A DNA stretch of 48,200 nucleotides, taken from NCBI RefSeq assembly GCF_023701525.1, contig NZ_JAMQAW010000009.1, positions 201,061 through 249,260 on the forward strand, given 5' to 3'. This document shows, one piece after another, positions 1-7,999 of this stretch. Under the pieces are notes generated by a model, which saw only the letters and a program-made list of their open reading frames with translations, was not told the DNA's origin and made no database searches. Each line of letters begins with the position of its first letter. Within the stretch, counting starts at the first letter, position 1. The translations under genes were made by a program, and so were the position numbers. Origin of the DNA: Streptomyces albipurpureus. GTDB taxonomy: Bacteria > Actinomycetota > Actinomycetes > Streptomycetales > Streptomycetaceae.

Positions 1-33
1 GGCGCCACCAGCGCCGGGTACAAGGAAGAAGCG

Positions 34-561
34 ATGGTCGGTATGGAACGTCAGGGAATGTCGGATGGGCCAGCGGGTCGGGGCGGGGCCGACAGCAGTG
101 ACGACGCAAACGGGCGGACGGTCCGCTACCGGTTAAGCACCGCGCAGTTCGCTCTCCCGCTCACCAGCGCACTGCTGCTCGGTGAGCTGCTCTTCCAGGG
201 CATCCCGCTGGTCACGGGTGAGCCGGTGACCGTCGCGGGAATACGGAACCATCTGGGAGTGATCGGCTTAGCCGCTCTGGGCGTCCTGGTACTGCCGCGC
301 CCGGAGGCGGTCACCGCCACGCCGCGTTTCGTTACCTTCGCAAAGGGCGATCGGGGTAGGGCCGACTGGACGGACGTCCGCGACATCACCGTACGCCGCA
401 GCGCGGGCATCGACCGGGTGCGGGTGTCCCTGAGGGACGGGCGGAGCGTCTTCCTGCGCGCCCCGATCTCCCTCCTGGACCGTCAATTCGACCAGAAGAC
501 AGAGGAACTGCAGGACTTCCTCCAGACATCTCGCCTCAACGGCGGTGCTGATACTGACTGA
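34..561 (+). CDS. Membrane protein with C-terminal PH-like domain
   Basis: A 175-residue protein of unknown role. After a polar N-terminus of about 35 residues there are two hydrophobic helices (about residues 37-60 and 70-88). A soluble tail follows with alternating beta-like segments (FVTFAKGD, WTDVRDITVRR, RVRVSLRDG, SVFLRAP) and a final helix. This is the layout of bacterial PH-domain membrane proteins common in actinomycetes. The ATG at 34 has an AGGAAG ribosome site about seven bases upstream and is preferred over in-frame ATGs at 43 and 58. The 5' neighbour lies outside the window. The PH assignment rests on pattern only; the membrane location is more secure. Confidence 0.72.
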   Translation: MVGMERQGMSDGPAGRGGADSSDDANGRTVRYRLSTAQFALPLTSALLLGELLFQGIPLVTGEPVTVAGIRNHLGVIGLAALGVLVLPRPEAVTATPRFVTFAKGDRGRADWTDVRDITVRRSAGIDRVRVSLRDGRSVFLRAPISLLDRQFDQKTEELQDFLQTSRLNGGADTD

Positions 562-600
562 GTCCGGTCTCAGCAGGTGGTTCCCTGAAGTCTGCTTCAG
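558..600. terminator. Two short hairpins after the first gene
   Basis: CTGAG-6 nt-CTCAG (558-573) overlaps the stop codon, and CTGAAG-TCTG-CTTCAG lies at 585-600. The stems are only 5-6 bp and no T-run follows, so termination is a weak inference. Nothing else convincing is seen from 562 to 766. Confidence 0.3.
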
Positions 601-766
601 ATGCTCAGTGCGGTCATTTCGTCGACCAGGCCCCAGTGCCCCACCCAGGACAACACCCACGTGGGCTCGATCAACTGGGGAACCACAGCAGAACCACAGC
701 ACCGCCACCTGACGTCCTACGACGACAGGCTTGGGGGAGCCGCTGGCCAGTGGCGTGTGCGGTTAC

Positions 767-1117
767 TCAGGGGTGGGTCTGTGCTCGGGTGAGTCTGTTG
801 GCGGTGTTCTCGATCCACAGGAGGGCCCAGGTCACTCCGTCGTTGAAGCCGTCGGAGGTTTCCTCGCAACGTTCGGCGGCCCGTATCTGGTCGGCGAGGG
901 ACCGGAGTTCTTTTGCCAGGGCCTGCTGCTCGGCGTGGATGAGGGCGGCGATCGACTGGGACAGGTCTGGGACCGGCGCCGGTTCCCCCGCGGACCACTC
1001 CCGTGGCTCCTTCTGGGACAGCGGGGTTCCGAGCCAGGGGCCGCGTGCCACCGGGCCGGACTGCGGAGGTCCCGGCCCGCCGGTTCGCTCACCGCGGGGT
1101 GTCCAGGCCGCTAGCAC
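767..1117 (-). CDS. Small hypothetical protein
   Basis: A 116-residue reading frame with no family I recognise. The N-terminal third is Pro/Gly/Arg-rich and may be non-coding. From about residue 48 it becomes a charged helical sequence (IAALIHAEQQALAKELRSL, then ADQIRAAERCEE) ending in a Trp-containing stretch (VTWALLWIENTANRL). That part looks like genuine protein and could form a coiled coil. The listed start is a GTG at 1117; a downstream start is possible. It is convergent with the gene before it and divergent from the lipoprotein at 1231. Confidence 0.5.
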   Translation of the reverse strand: MLAAWTPRGERTGGPGPPQSGPVARGPWLGTPLSQKEPREWSAGEPAPVPDLSQSIAALIHAEQQALAKELRSLADQIRAAERCEETSDGFNDGVTWALLWIENTANRLTRAQTHP

Positions 1118-1230
1118 GGGCGATGTCGTCGAGCATCGCGTCCTCGGCTTCCCGCTGCGCCGGTCCCGGCGGCGTTCGGTCCGTTAGCCTTCCCCGGGAA
1201 GTCCATCGCGATCACCCCCCGGGGAGTGCC

Positions 1231-1914
1231 ATGTTCCGTACGACGCTGGGCAGTTCTGGCCGCGCTCTGCTGGTGGCCGCGATGGCGGTGGCGCTGGTCG
1301 GCTGCGGCGGGGACGGCAAGGAGTCCGCGAAGCCGAAGCCGACACCGAAGGCCGAACGTACCAACGGGCCCGGCAGCTATCAGCCGCCCAACCGTCTCTG
1401 TGATGTCATCGACTTCAGTGAGCTGGCGACCGCCGTCGGTCCCCTCCGTGGCAAGGCGGCATCCCATGAGACCGGTGCCGATCCGGCGAAGAGCAGCGGC
1501 TCCGAGTGCAAGCAGTCGCTCGGCAATGGCAGGGATCGGTACGCCCGTGCCGTCGTCCACTGCACCGCCTGGGCTCAGGTCGGCGAGGCCATCAGGATGC
1601 ACGAGTACGCCAAGGAGTCGGCGGTCACCGACAAGAACGGCACCGTCGCCGTACCCGGGGTCGGGCGCCAGGCGTTCCGTTTTGTCTCCGCTGAGAAGGG
1701 CGTTTGGAAGGACGACCTTCGGATGATCGTCCGGGACAGCAATCTCGACTGTGAGATCCATGTCCAGAGCGGACACCCCAGGGACGAGCGGACCATGGAC
1801 GCACGGGACAAGGACATCGCCTTCGCCGCCATGGGTGACACTCTCAAGGATCTGCTGCCGAAGCTGGCCGCCGTTTCCAATGGAAACGGCGCGCGGGCCC
1901 GGCCACTCCTTTGA
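1231..1914 (+). CDS. Secreted lipoprotein of unknown function
   Basis: A 227-residue lipoprotein. The N-terminus has a basic n-region (RTTLGSSGR), a hydrophobic stretch and the lipobox ALVGC, so the mature protein would be lipid-anchored at about Cys25. A Lys/Pro-rich linker follows (KPKPTPKAER) and then a soluble domain with several Cys (CDVI, ECKQSL, VHCTAW, LDCEIH). It resembles the Streptomyces DUF3558-type lipoproteins in layout, but this is not proven. The start ATG at 1231 is preceded by GGGGAG. A 9-bp-arm inverted repeat (1870-1890) lies inside the 3' end of the gene. An insertion sequence begins six bases after the stop, so the native downstream context is lost. Confidence 0.78.
   Translation: MFRTTLGSSGRALLVAAMAVALVGCGGDGKESAKPKPTPKAERTNGPGSYQPPNRLCDVIDFSELATAVGPLRGKAASHETGADPAKSSGSECKQSLGNGRDRYARAVVHCTAWAQVGEAIRMHEYAKESAVTDKNGTVAVPGVGRQAFRFVSAEKGVWKDDLRMIVRDSNLDCEIHVQSGHPRDERTMDARDKDIAFAAMGDTLKDLLPKLAAVSNGNGARARPLL
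1870..1890. repeat. Perfect 9-bp inverted repeat inside the lipoprotein 3' end
   Basis: GCCGTTTCC-AAT-GGAAACGGC, with a 3-nt loop, encodes part of the VSNGNGA tail of the lipoprotein. It could act as an RNA hairpin near the stop codon. Position and symmetry are seen directly; function is a guess. Confidence 0.5.
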
Positions 1915-1957
1915 GGACGCTGTTGGTCAATTCGGGCCTGGTTGCTTCGCCCCGTCG

Positions 1958-3625
1958 TTATGCGGCGGGGCGAAGTGCTGCGAGGTGGCTGGTGCGGGTG
2001 CGGGCATGGGGCTGGCCGCTGAGCCGGGCGCTGATGCGGATGAGGTTGATCGCGGCGGCGGTGAGCTGGTGCTGGAGGCTGGTCTTGGCCAGGCCGTGGT
2101 AGCGGGATCTGCGCAGACCGCAGGCTTGTATTGCCTGGGAGACAGTGCCCTCGACCCCGGCACGGATCTTGTAGCGGTCCTTCCACTCATCGGTCTGCTG
2201 GAGCTTGCGGGCCTGCTGAAGCGCTGCGTATTCCTCGCGGGGTTTGAGGTTGATCTCCCGACGTTGAGCCTTGGGGGAGTTGACGCATGCCCGCAGCTGA
2301 GGGCAGGTGCGGCAATCGGCCGGAGAGAACCGGACCCGGATGGTCGGCAGCCCGTCTTCCGAACGACGCTGGTGCCACTGTGTGCTGGTGACACCGTTCG
2401 GACAGGTCACATGCTGGTTGTCCCAGTCAATGGTGAACGCGTCCTGCCCGTAGGCGGCCTCGCCGCGGGCGTGCGGGACGGTCACGGACCTCATCGGTCC
2501 GTGCAGCGCGACGCCGTGATCACGCTGGGCGGCGGCCAGGGCCCCGGCATTGGCATAGCCGGTGTCGACCCAGTGCTCGCCGGGTAGCAGGTCCCGCCTC
2601 GCAAGGCCCGCATGCACGACGGCGGCCATGCGGTCGTCGGGCACGGTGGCGGCGGTGGTGGTCACATTCGTCACGAGGTGCACCGTCCCCGGCTCGCACG
2701 TCTCGGTGAGATGGACCTTGTAGCCGTCCCAGAAGATGTCGCGTTTGACGCTTCCCCGGGCGTGGACGTCATAGGGGGTGACCAGGCGTTCTGCGCCCGG
2801 TGGCCGGTCTTTTGGGTCCCGCCGCTCCACCTCGCCTTCCACCAAGTGGAACTGCTGGATCCACAGCTGCCGCAGGAGTTCCGCCTCCGGCAGTGCCCGA
2901 AGCGCCACGGGAGCGTCATCGGTCCAGATCATCTCCAGCAGCCGCATTCCGTCCCTGCCGATCCGGCGTCCCACCTCGGCCCGCTTGGCCTGGGCCTTGG
3001 GGAAACGGGAGTCTTCGATCCGGGTCGAGTAGTGCGTGAACCAGTCCGGCAGGGCGTGCGTGCTGAGCCAGTCCGGTTCGGTGCGCGCCACCGCGTTCAG
3101 TGCCGCCCGCAGACTCTCTCCGACCAGCTCCAGCCAGTTCAGGTCTCGAGCCGCAGACAGCACATGCGTGGAGTCGGTCCGCGCCTTGCCACCACGGCTG
3201 AGCAGCCCTTTCTCCCGGGCGGCGGCCAGGATTCCGTCCAACACCGGCCGACCGCCGTCGGCGGTGACCAGCCGGTCCCGGAACTCCGACAGCACGGAGA
3301 AGTCAAACCCCGGATCGGCCAGTTCCAGTGCCAGCGCGTACTTCCAGTCGATCCGAGCCCGCACCGCCTCTGCGGCCTGCCGGTCGGTCAGCCTCTCCAC
3401 GAACTGCAACACGAGCACCAGCGCCAGCCGCCCCGGCGACCAGGCAGGCTTGCCCCGCACCGCAAACAGGCCCGCGAACTGCTCATCGGTGAACAGGACA
3501 CCTAACTCGTCCCGCACCCGGATTGCCAGGCTCCCCTTCGGGAACGCTGCCCGCGCTACCCGCACCGTCTCCACCGGGATCTCCTCAGACCCCTTCGGCT
3601 GCATCGACACCCGCACCCACCCCAT
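1958..3625 (-). CDS. IS1182-family transposase
   Basis: A full-length 555-residue transposase. The N-terminal part has the family pattern FPKGSLAIRVRDELGVLF and a Trp-Ser-Pro-Gly-Arg helical region (PAWSPGRLALVLVLQFVERL). It then has the DDE core: DSTHV after GGKARTD, EHWVDTGYANAG in the middle, and a C-terminal glutamate in the RAGVEGTVSQAI segment. Between the last two lies a Cys cluster (VTCPNG, CRTCPQLRACV) typical of IS1182 transposases. The length is normal for the family and no internal stop or frameshift is seen. An ATG at 3604 is an alternative start. A long hairpin lies just upstream of the start and may limit read-in transcription. Confidence 0.93.
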   Translation of the reverse strand: MGWVRVSMQPKGSEEIPVETVRVARAAFPKGSLAIRVRDELGVLFTDEQFAGLFAVRGKPAWSPGRLALVLVLQFVERLTDRQAAEAVRARIDWKYALALELADPGFDFSVLSEFRDRLVTADGGRPVLDGILAAAREKGLLSRGGKARTDSTHVLSAARDLNWLELVGESLRAALNAVARTEPDWLSTHALPDWFTHYSTRIEDSRFPKAQAKRAEVGRRIGRDGMRLLEMIWTDDAPVALRALPEAELLRQLWIQQFHLVEGEVERRDPKDRPPGAERLVTPYDVHARGSVKRDIFWDGYKVHLTETCEPGTVHLVTNVTTTAATVPDDRMAAVVHAGLARRDLLPGEHWVDTGYANAGALAAAQRDHGVALHGPMRSVTVPHARGEAAYGQDAFTIDWDNQHVTCPNGVTSTQWHQRRSEDGLPTIRVRFSPADCRTCPQLRACVNSPKAQRREINLKPREEYAALQQARKLQQTDEWKDRYKIRAGVEGTVSQAIQACGLRRSRYHGLAKTSLQHQLTAAAINLIRISARLSGQPHARTRTSHLAALRPAA

Positions 3626-3631
3626 ACGACA

Positions 3632-3674
3632 ACGTCGGCCTTCAAGACCACAACCGGGTCTTGAAGGCCGACGT
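3632..3674. promoter_or_regulatory. 18-bp perfect stem-loop at the transposase 5' end
   Basis: ACGTCGGCCTTCAAGACC (3632-3649) is exactly complementary to 3657-3674, with a 7-nt loop. It lies inside the insertion sequence between the right inverted repeat and the transposase start at 3625. Such structures in insertion sequences often hinder translation or transcription entering from flanking promoters; that role is inferred. Confidence 0.8.
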
Positions 3675-3840
3675 CACGCACGGCCCGGATTAACCAACAG
3701 CATCACTCCATGGACCGGGCCCGTGTCCTATGCGGTGATCGATGGTTTCGGGCCGGTACGGGCAGTGCGTCGGACGGCGGGTGGCTGGCGTACCGGCGGC
3801 GCTTGCTCGGAGACTGGTGCCTCGGACGCACCGAACGGAC

Positions 3841-3944
3841 GCACCGAGCGGACGCGCTGACCGGGCGCACCGAGCGGACGCGCTGACCGGGCGCACCGAG
3901 CGGACGCGCTGACCGGGCGCACCGAGCGGACGCGCTGACCGGGC
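3841..3944. repeat. 26-bp tandem repeat, four copies
   Basis: The unit begins GCACCGAGCGGACGCGCTGA and repeats with a 26-bp period at 3841, 3867, 3893 and 3919. Diverged half-units (GCGTTGATCGG) follow to about 3985. It lies in the 300-bp stretch between the insertion sequence and the gene at 4006; no gene is seen there. The period is not a multiple of three, which argues against a coding repeat. Confidence 0.9.
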
Positions 3945-4005
3945 GCGTTGATCGGGAGCACCGAGCGGGCGCGTTGATCGGATCGATGGAGGGGAGGAGC
4001 AGTCC

Positions 4006-4608
4006 ATGTTGTTTCGGCGGGATGTGCTGGACCGTGTGGTCACCGGTGAGGTGGAGCTGGCCTTTCGGCGCTGGCGTGAGGCCGAGGTCAGAAGTGGCGG
4101 ATCGGTGCGGACGGCAGTGGGGATCATCGAGTTCGGCGATGTGGAGATCGTGACCGAGCAGGAGATAACCGCAGCGGATGTCCGCCGTGCGGGCTTCGAC
4201 AGCAAAGGGGAGCTGCTGGAGAGCCTGAGGCAGGGCGAGGACCGGCGTATCCACCGCATCGGCATCCGCTTCGCGGGCACCGATCCCCGAGCGGAGTTGC
4301 GAAACGAAGCCGCTCTGTCCCCGCGGGAACTCGACGGGGAAGCCGCCCGCCTCATCCAGATCGACGCCCGCAGCAAGCGGGGCCCCTGGACCAGGGTGGT
4401 GCTGCGGCTGATCGATCAGAACCCGGCGGTGCCCGCTCGGGAACTCGCCGAAGCCCTCGGTCGTGAACTACCCCGGTTCAAGTCCGATGTGCGCAGGCTC
4501 AAGGAGTACGGCCTCACCGAGAGCCTGGAGATCGGCTATCGGCTCTCACCGCGCGGCCAACAGGTCCTGGCCCACCTCAACGCAAGCGACCCGAGTACCC
4601 CTGGGTGA
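4006..4608 (+). CDS. ASCH-domain protein with C-terminal winged helix
   Basis: A 200-residue protein. Residues 1-90 have the ASCH pattern (PUA-like fold, proposed RNA/nucleotide binding): MLFRRDVLDRVVTGEV, LAFRRWR, a Gly-rich turn, then GIIEFGDVEIV and EITAADVRRAGF. Residues 110-195 look like a winged helix (VVLRLIDQNPAVPARELAEAL, FKSDVRRLKEYGL, GYRLSPRGQQVL). The pairing suggests a nucleic-acid-binding regulator. The ATG at 4006 follows a good GGAGGGGAGGAG ribosome site. ASCH plus a helix-turn-helix tail is known in Streptomyces, but I know of no defined target. Confidence 0.75.
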   Translation: MLFRRDVLDRVVTGEVELAFRRWREAEVRSGGSVRTAVGIIEFGDVEIVTEQEITAADVRRAGFDSKGELLESLRQGEDRRIHRIGIRFAGTDPRAELRNEAALSPRELDGEAARLIQIDARSKRGPWTRVVLRLIDQNPAVPARELAEALGRELPRFKSDVRRLKEYGLTESLEIGYRLSPRGQQVLAHLNASDPSTPG

Positions 4609-4670
4609 AACCGTAGACAGATGTTCGACCGTCCCTATGATCGATGGCCAGCACACCTGGGGGGAATGCC

Positions 4671-5420
4671 ATGGTCAAGGGATACGGACGGTTGGTCGCG
4701 GCCACCGCCGCGGGGGTACTGCTCCTCACGGGCTGCGGGTCGGACTCGGCGGCTGGGAAGCCGGACGCCAAGAAGCCGGCTGCTACCGAGCCCGCCAAGC
4801 CCGCCGAGGAACCGAGCACCAAGGGTCCGTCTCCCGAGCAGTCCGATCCGGCGAAGGCGAGTCCGCCGGCTCCGATCCGTCCCAAGGCCCTCACCGAGGC
4901 GGAACTGACCGCGCTCATGCCCATGGACGCGCTCCCCGGCTGGCGCAAGACCGGCGGCCCCCTCACCGAGGACATGAGGAAGCCGCTTCCCGGCGGCTAC
5001 TGCGCCAGGAGCAATCCCAGCTGCGAGGGCCTTGCGTACCTGACCAACGCCCTCCTGCTGAAGGAGGACGCCGGAACCGCCGCCTTCCTCGTCTACGCCT
5101 ACCGGGACACCCGGGCCGCGCAGGCCGCCTACAGCAATCTGTGGGCCGCCACCGCCCGTCAGGTACCGCCGCCGCACAAACCGATCACCCTTGGCCCGGT
5201 CGGTGAGCAACGCGACGCCCAGCGCGGCGAACGCCCCGGCATGGGCACCAGCGCCATGATCCAGGTCCGGGTGGGCACCACGGTGTTGGTGATCGAGACC
5301 GGTGGACTCGGCGGCAACCGCCCCACCGATGCCCAGGTCACCGACTGGGCCGCGATGTTCGCCGAGCGCTCCCGCCAGGCCCAGGCCGGCGAGACCCCCT
5401 CCGCGCGAGCCGGGAACTAG
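4671..5420 (+). CDS. Secreted lipoprotein of unknown function
   Basis: A 249-residue lipoprotein. A signal peptide (VKGYGRLVAATAAGVLLLTGC) carries the lipobox LLTGC, placing the lipidated Cys at about residue 21. A long Ala/Pro/Lys-rich linker (residues 30-75) leads to a soluble domain from about residue 80 (TEAELTALMPMDALPGW, then a CARSNPSC pair and FLVYAYRDTRAAQAAYSNL). The ATG at 4671 follows GGGGGGAA and is preferred to the upstream in-frame ATG at 4644. Signal layout and start context resemble the lipoprotein at 1231, but the mature parts do not obviously align. No enzymatic motif is seen. Confidence 0.8.
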   Translation: MVKGYGRLVAATAAGVLLLTGCGSDSAAGKPDAKKPAATEPAKPAEEPSTKGPSPEQSDPAKASPPAPIRPKALTEAELTALMPMDALPGWRKTGGPLTEDMRKPLPGGYCARSNPSCEGLAYLTNALLLKEDAGTAAFLVYAYRDTRAAQAAYSNLWAATARQVPPPHKPITLGPVGEQRDAQRGERPGMGTSAMIQVRVGTTVLVIETGGLGGNRPTDAQVTDWAAMFAERSRQAQAGETPSARAGN

Positions 5421-5456
5421 CGGGAACCACCGCCCCTTCTTCCGAAGGCCCCGGGC

Positions 5457-5771
5457 TCAGCCGTTCTCGATCTCAGCCCCGTGCTGGGCGGCCAGGGCGG
5501 TGATGCGGGTGGCGAGCGCGGTGTCCTGAGAGGTGATCGCCCCACCGGCGTTATGGGTGTTGAGGGCGAAGCCGATCGTCCCGTGGATGATGTCGACATA
5601 GGCGTGGTGGTTGGCCTCATCCTCGGCGGCGGCCACCGCCACATAGAACGGCGGCAGATCGCCGCGCTTGATCTCGAACGACGCGGTGAGTTTGCCGTCC
5701 CGCACGCTCCAGCCGGGCAGCTCGGCAAGGGCCTGATCGAGTTCGGCGCTGGTCAGTGGGGCGGCGGGCAT
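5457..5771 (-). CDS. Pterin-4a-carbinolamine dehydratase (4a-hydroxytetrahydrobiopterin dehydratase)
   Basis: A 104-residue protein of standard length for this family, which dehydrates 4a-hydroxytetrahydropterins and is cytosolic. Recognised features are LPGWSVRDGKLTASFEI near the N-terminus, the histidine pair in DEANHHAYVDI, and the Thr/His strand IGFALNTHNAGGAIT before the last helix. The familiar E-x-N-H-H-P-x-(IV) motif appears here as EANHHAYVDI, with Ala in place of Pro. It is convergent with the lipoprotein at 4671. No aromatic amino acid hydroxylase lies nearby, so the physiological partner is not shown. Confidence 0.88.
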   Translation of the reverse strand: MPAAPLTSAELDQALAELPGWSVRDGKLTASFEIKRGDLPPFYVAVAAAEDEANHHAYVDIIHGTIGFALNTHNAGGAITSQDTALATRITALAAQHGAEIENG

Positions 5772-6006
5772 ACGGTCTCCTCAGATCGGCGGTGGGCCAC
5801 CGGATGTGTTCCAGCGGCCTTCCCATGGACGGTTCCTCCACCTGCTCATGCCCTGGCGCGGTGCGCCCAGTGCTTCCTGAGCGCCGTGTACACCCGTTTG
5901 CGGGGTTCTGAAGTGGGCGCGGGTCCTCGTACCGTGCGGCGGTGGGGCCTCGGACCCGCACCGGCCTGCGGTCCTGTCCCCACCGCGGTGATGTCCCTTG
6001 CCCCGG

Positions 6007-6171
6007 TCACGGCGCGTCACCCCCCGCGCTGCGTAGGAGTGCGATCACCAGAGAGCCGACGAGGGCCAGCACGGCGAGTACGAAGACGACCTGATGAGCC
6101 GGTCCGACCTTCGGTGGATCATCGGGGTAGGGGCGGGTGTCCGTGTCCGGTCGGTGTTCTGTTTCGCTCAT
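6007..6171 (-). CDS. 54-residue single-pass membrane protein
   Basis: Translating the minus strand from the ATG at 6171 gives a complete 54-residue protein. A polar, Asp/Pro-rich N-terminus (SETEHRPDTDTRPYPDDPP) precedes one strong membrane helix (VVFVLAVLALVGSLVIALL) and a short tail RSAGGDAP. The codon pattern is strongly GC-ending, as in real Streptomyces genes. A GGCGGCG run lies upstream but no strong ribosome site. Function unknown. It lies between the dehydratase and an HATPase remnant. Confidence 0.65.
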   Translation of the reverse strand: MSETEHRPDTDTRPYPDDPPKVGPAHQVVFVLAVLALVGSLVIALLRSAGGDAP

Positions 6172-6306
6172 CGCGCCGCCTCTGCCCTGTTCGGAGCCGA
6201 CGCGTTACACCAGCCGCGGCCCGCGGCTTCGCAGGTCCCGGTGGTGCCCGCCCTTGGTTGCTCAGCCCGTCGTCTCGCGAGCCCCCACCCGTTCTGCCGC
6301 GAACCG

Positions 6307-6405
6307 GCAGTGTGTGCGAGGTTGTCCTGCCCGAGTTCGGGGAGACGGTTTATGACGGTCCGCCGGATGGGGCCGATCACCCATGACTCCATGGTCGGGG
6401 TCATG
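6307..6405 (-). pseudogene. Remnant of an anti-sigma-like HATPase gene
   Basis: On the minus strand the frame from 6405 reads as the N-terminus of the Streptomyces HATPase regulator family: ESWVIGPIRRTVINRLPELG, then QDNLAHTA. The intact copy at 11755-12141 has the matching SKIGVIRRVVIDRLHDLG. Similarity stops after about 33 residues and the frame goes into unrelated Arg/Gly-rich sequence with no ATP-binding N-box. It is read as a broken gene divergent from the regulator at 6563. Confidence 0.6.
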
Positions 6406-6562
6406 TTCAGTAGGTCAGCTGTTGCTGGCACAGCAATCACCGCGTCTCCTTGTGCCCACTCCTGATCGCGGACAGTGCAGAGCCAACTGCGTAATGTGTG
6501 CGGGAGGGTACCGTGTTGAGAGGCGTGACCGTGAAAGTCATGAATTCTCCGGGGGAGTTGCC

Positions 6563-7912
6563 ATGGTCGACACGACCCACAAACAGCGCAATGAAGGCCT
6601 TGAATCCCTGCTTGAACAGGCGCGATGGTCACGGACGCAGCTTGCTGCCGCGGTGAACCGGACCGGCGCCCAGGTGGGTCTCACACTGAAGTACGACCAG
6701 TCCGCCGTCTCCCATTGGCTTGCGGGTACCCAGCCGAGGGAGCAGGTCAGAGGTGTCATCCTCGAAACGCTGGGACGCAAGCTCGGCCGCACCCTGAGTT
6801 ACCCGGAAGCCGGTCTTCGGCCACCGAAGGGGAAGGAAGCGGCTGCCAGCGGCAGCACTGTCGAATCCCTCCTGGATCTCGGAAGGGCCGATATGGACCC
6901 GTCGCGCCGCGGAGTACTGACAGCAGGCCTGTATTCGGCGGCGCTCTCCGTCCCGCTGTTCGCCGATGTGGCACATGCCGGGGAACGGGTGCGCACGGCC
7001 AAGACGGCCAGCCGTATCGGCGCCGGTGATGTGGCGACCGTTCGGGCCATCACCGATCGCATCGCCGACATCCTCGACGAACTGGGAGGAGGCCTCGCCC
7101 GACCCATGGCAGCCGCCTTCCTCGTCAACACCGTACTGCCGTATCTGCGCGCGTCGGCGAGTGAGAAGGATCGTGCCGACATGCTGTCCGCCGCTTCGGA
7201 TCTGACGTATCTGACGGGCTGGATGGCGATGTACGAGCGGGAGCACGGCCTGGGGCAGAGGTACTACATCAAGGCGTTGAGGCTGGCCGGCGAGGCGGAC
7301 GACCATGTGACGTACTGCCGGACCCTGCGGGGGATGAGCCTTCAGGCTTCGAGCCTCGGGCATGGGCGGAAGGCGTTGGAGCTGGCCGACTCCGCGGCCG
7401 AGGCGGCGCCGAAGGCCAGCCCCCGACTGGTGGCCTTCCTGCGCGGCCAGCAGGCGCATGCGGCCTCCATGGTCGGGGACGGCCAACAGGCCTTCTCCCG
7501 GCTCCGGGAGACGGAGGCCGCGCTCGCCAGGGCCGACTCACGGCGAGAGGCGATCGGTGGGTACGACAGGTCCGCGTACCAGTTCCACATCGCCCATGTG
7601 CTGTACGAGATGAAGGACCTCCCGGGTTCCATCGCGGCCCTCAAGGAATCGTTGAGGGCCCAGCCGCGACAGCAGCGGCAAGGCAGGGTGCACGCCAATG
7701 CCGTACTCGCACAACGCCAGTTCGAGCTGGGACACCTGGAGGAGGCCTGCGGCACTTGGGGAGCCTTCCTCGACGACTACACCAAGCTCTCCACCGCCCG
7801 GGGTGATGACCACTTCCGAACCATGCGCAGGCGCATCGCGCCCTACCGGCAGGTGCGGGCGGTACGGGAACTGGACAGCAGGGCCCGCCAAGTGGCCGAG
7901 GTGAAGGGCTGA
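6563..7912 (+). CDS. Helix-turn-helix regulator with TPR-type C-terminus
   Basis: A 449-residue protein. The N-terminus has a helix-turn-helix-like segment (SLLEQARWSRTQLAAAVNRTG, then YDQSAVSHWLAGTQPR) and resembles the Streptomyces XRE-like regulators whose start is followed by a DSRRxxL-type link, here DPSRRGVLTAGLYSAAL at about residues 113-129. The rest is helical repeats of TPR type (YYIKALRLAGEADDHVTYCRTL, KALELADSAAEAAP, LAQRQFELGHLEEACGTW). The start ATG at 6563 follows GGGGGAG. It probably senses a ligand or partner through the TPR part. The ligand is unknown. Confidence 0.78.
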   Translation: MVDTTHKQRNEGLESLLEQARWSRTQLAAAVNRTGAQVGLTLKYDQSAVSHWLAGTQPREQVRGVILETLGRKLGRTLSYPEAGLRPPKGKEAAASGSTVESLLDLGRADMDPSRRGVLTAGLYSAALSVPLFADVAHAGERVRTAKTASRIGAGDVATVRAITDRIADILDELGGGLARPMAAAFLVNTVLPYLRASASEKDRADMLSAASDLTYLTGWMAMYEREHGLGQRYYIKALRLAGEADDHVTYCRTLRGMSLQASSLGHGRKALELADSAAEAAPKASPRLVAFLRGQQAHAASMVGDGQQAFSRLRETEAALARADSRREAIGGYDRSAYQFHIAHVLYEMKDLPGSIAALKESLRAQPRQQRQGRVHANAVLAQRQFELGHLEEACGTWGAFLDDYTKLSTARGDDHFRTMRRRIAPYRQVRAVRELDSRARQVAEVKG

Positions 7913-7999
7913 CGGGCGCGGCGAGCCGGGCAGCCCCGGTGGGGACCGGTATCGACAGCCCCGGTCGACTCGGCCCCAAGGCCCTTCATCCGACCGGCG

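Larger units (their letters stand above)
1920..3700 (-). mobile_element. IS1182-family insertion sequence
   Basis: An element of about 1.78 kb with one transposase on the minus strand. Its ends are imperfect inverted repeats: the left end reads CTGTTGGTCAATTCGGGCC from 1920, and the complement of the right end reads CTGTTGGTTAATCCGGGCC from 3700 (17 of 19 match). No convincing target duplication is visible beyond a shared GC at the junctions. The reading frame is complete and both ends are present, so the copy may be active or only recently inactive. It sits between two lipoprotein/regulatory loci, right after the stop of the gene at 1231. Confidence 0.85.

Noticed and set aside
1916..3704. 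A target site duplication around the IS1182 element
   Set aside because: Only a GC pair is shared on both sides, which is too short to call.
4006..4376. Minus-strand frames over the ASCH gene and 26-bp repeats
   Set aside because: They translate the repeats as RSVRPVSASARC-like low-complexity sequence and run antisense to a recognised gene.
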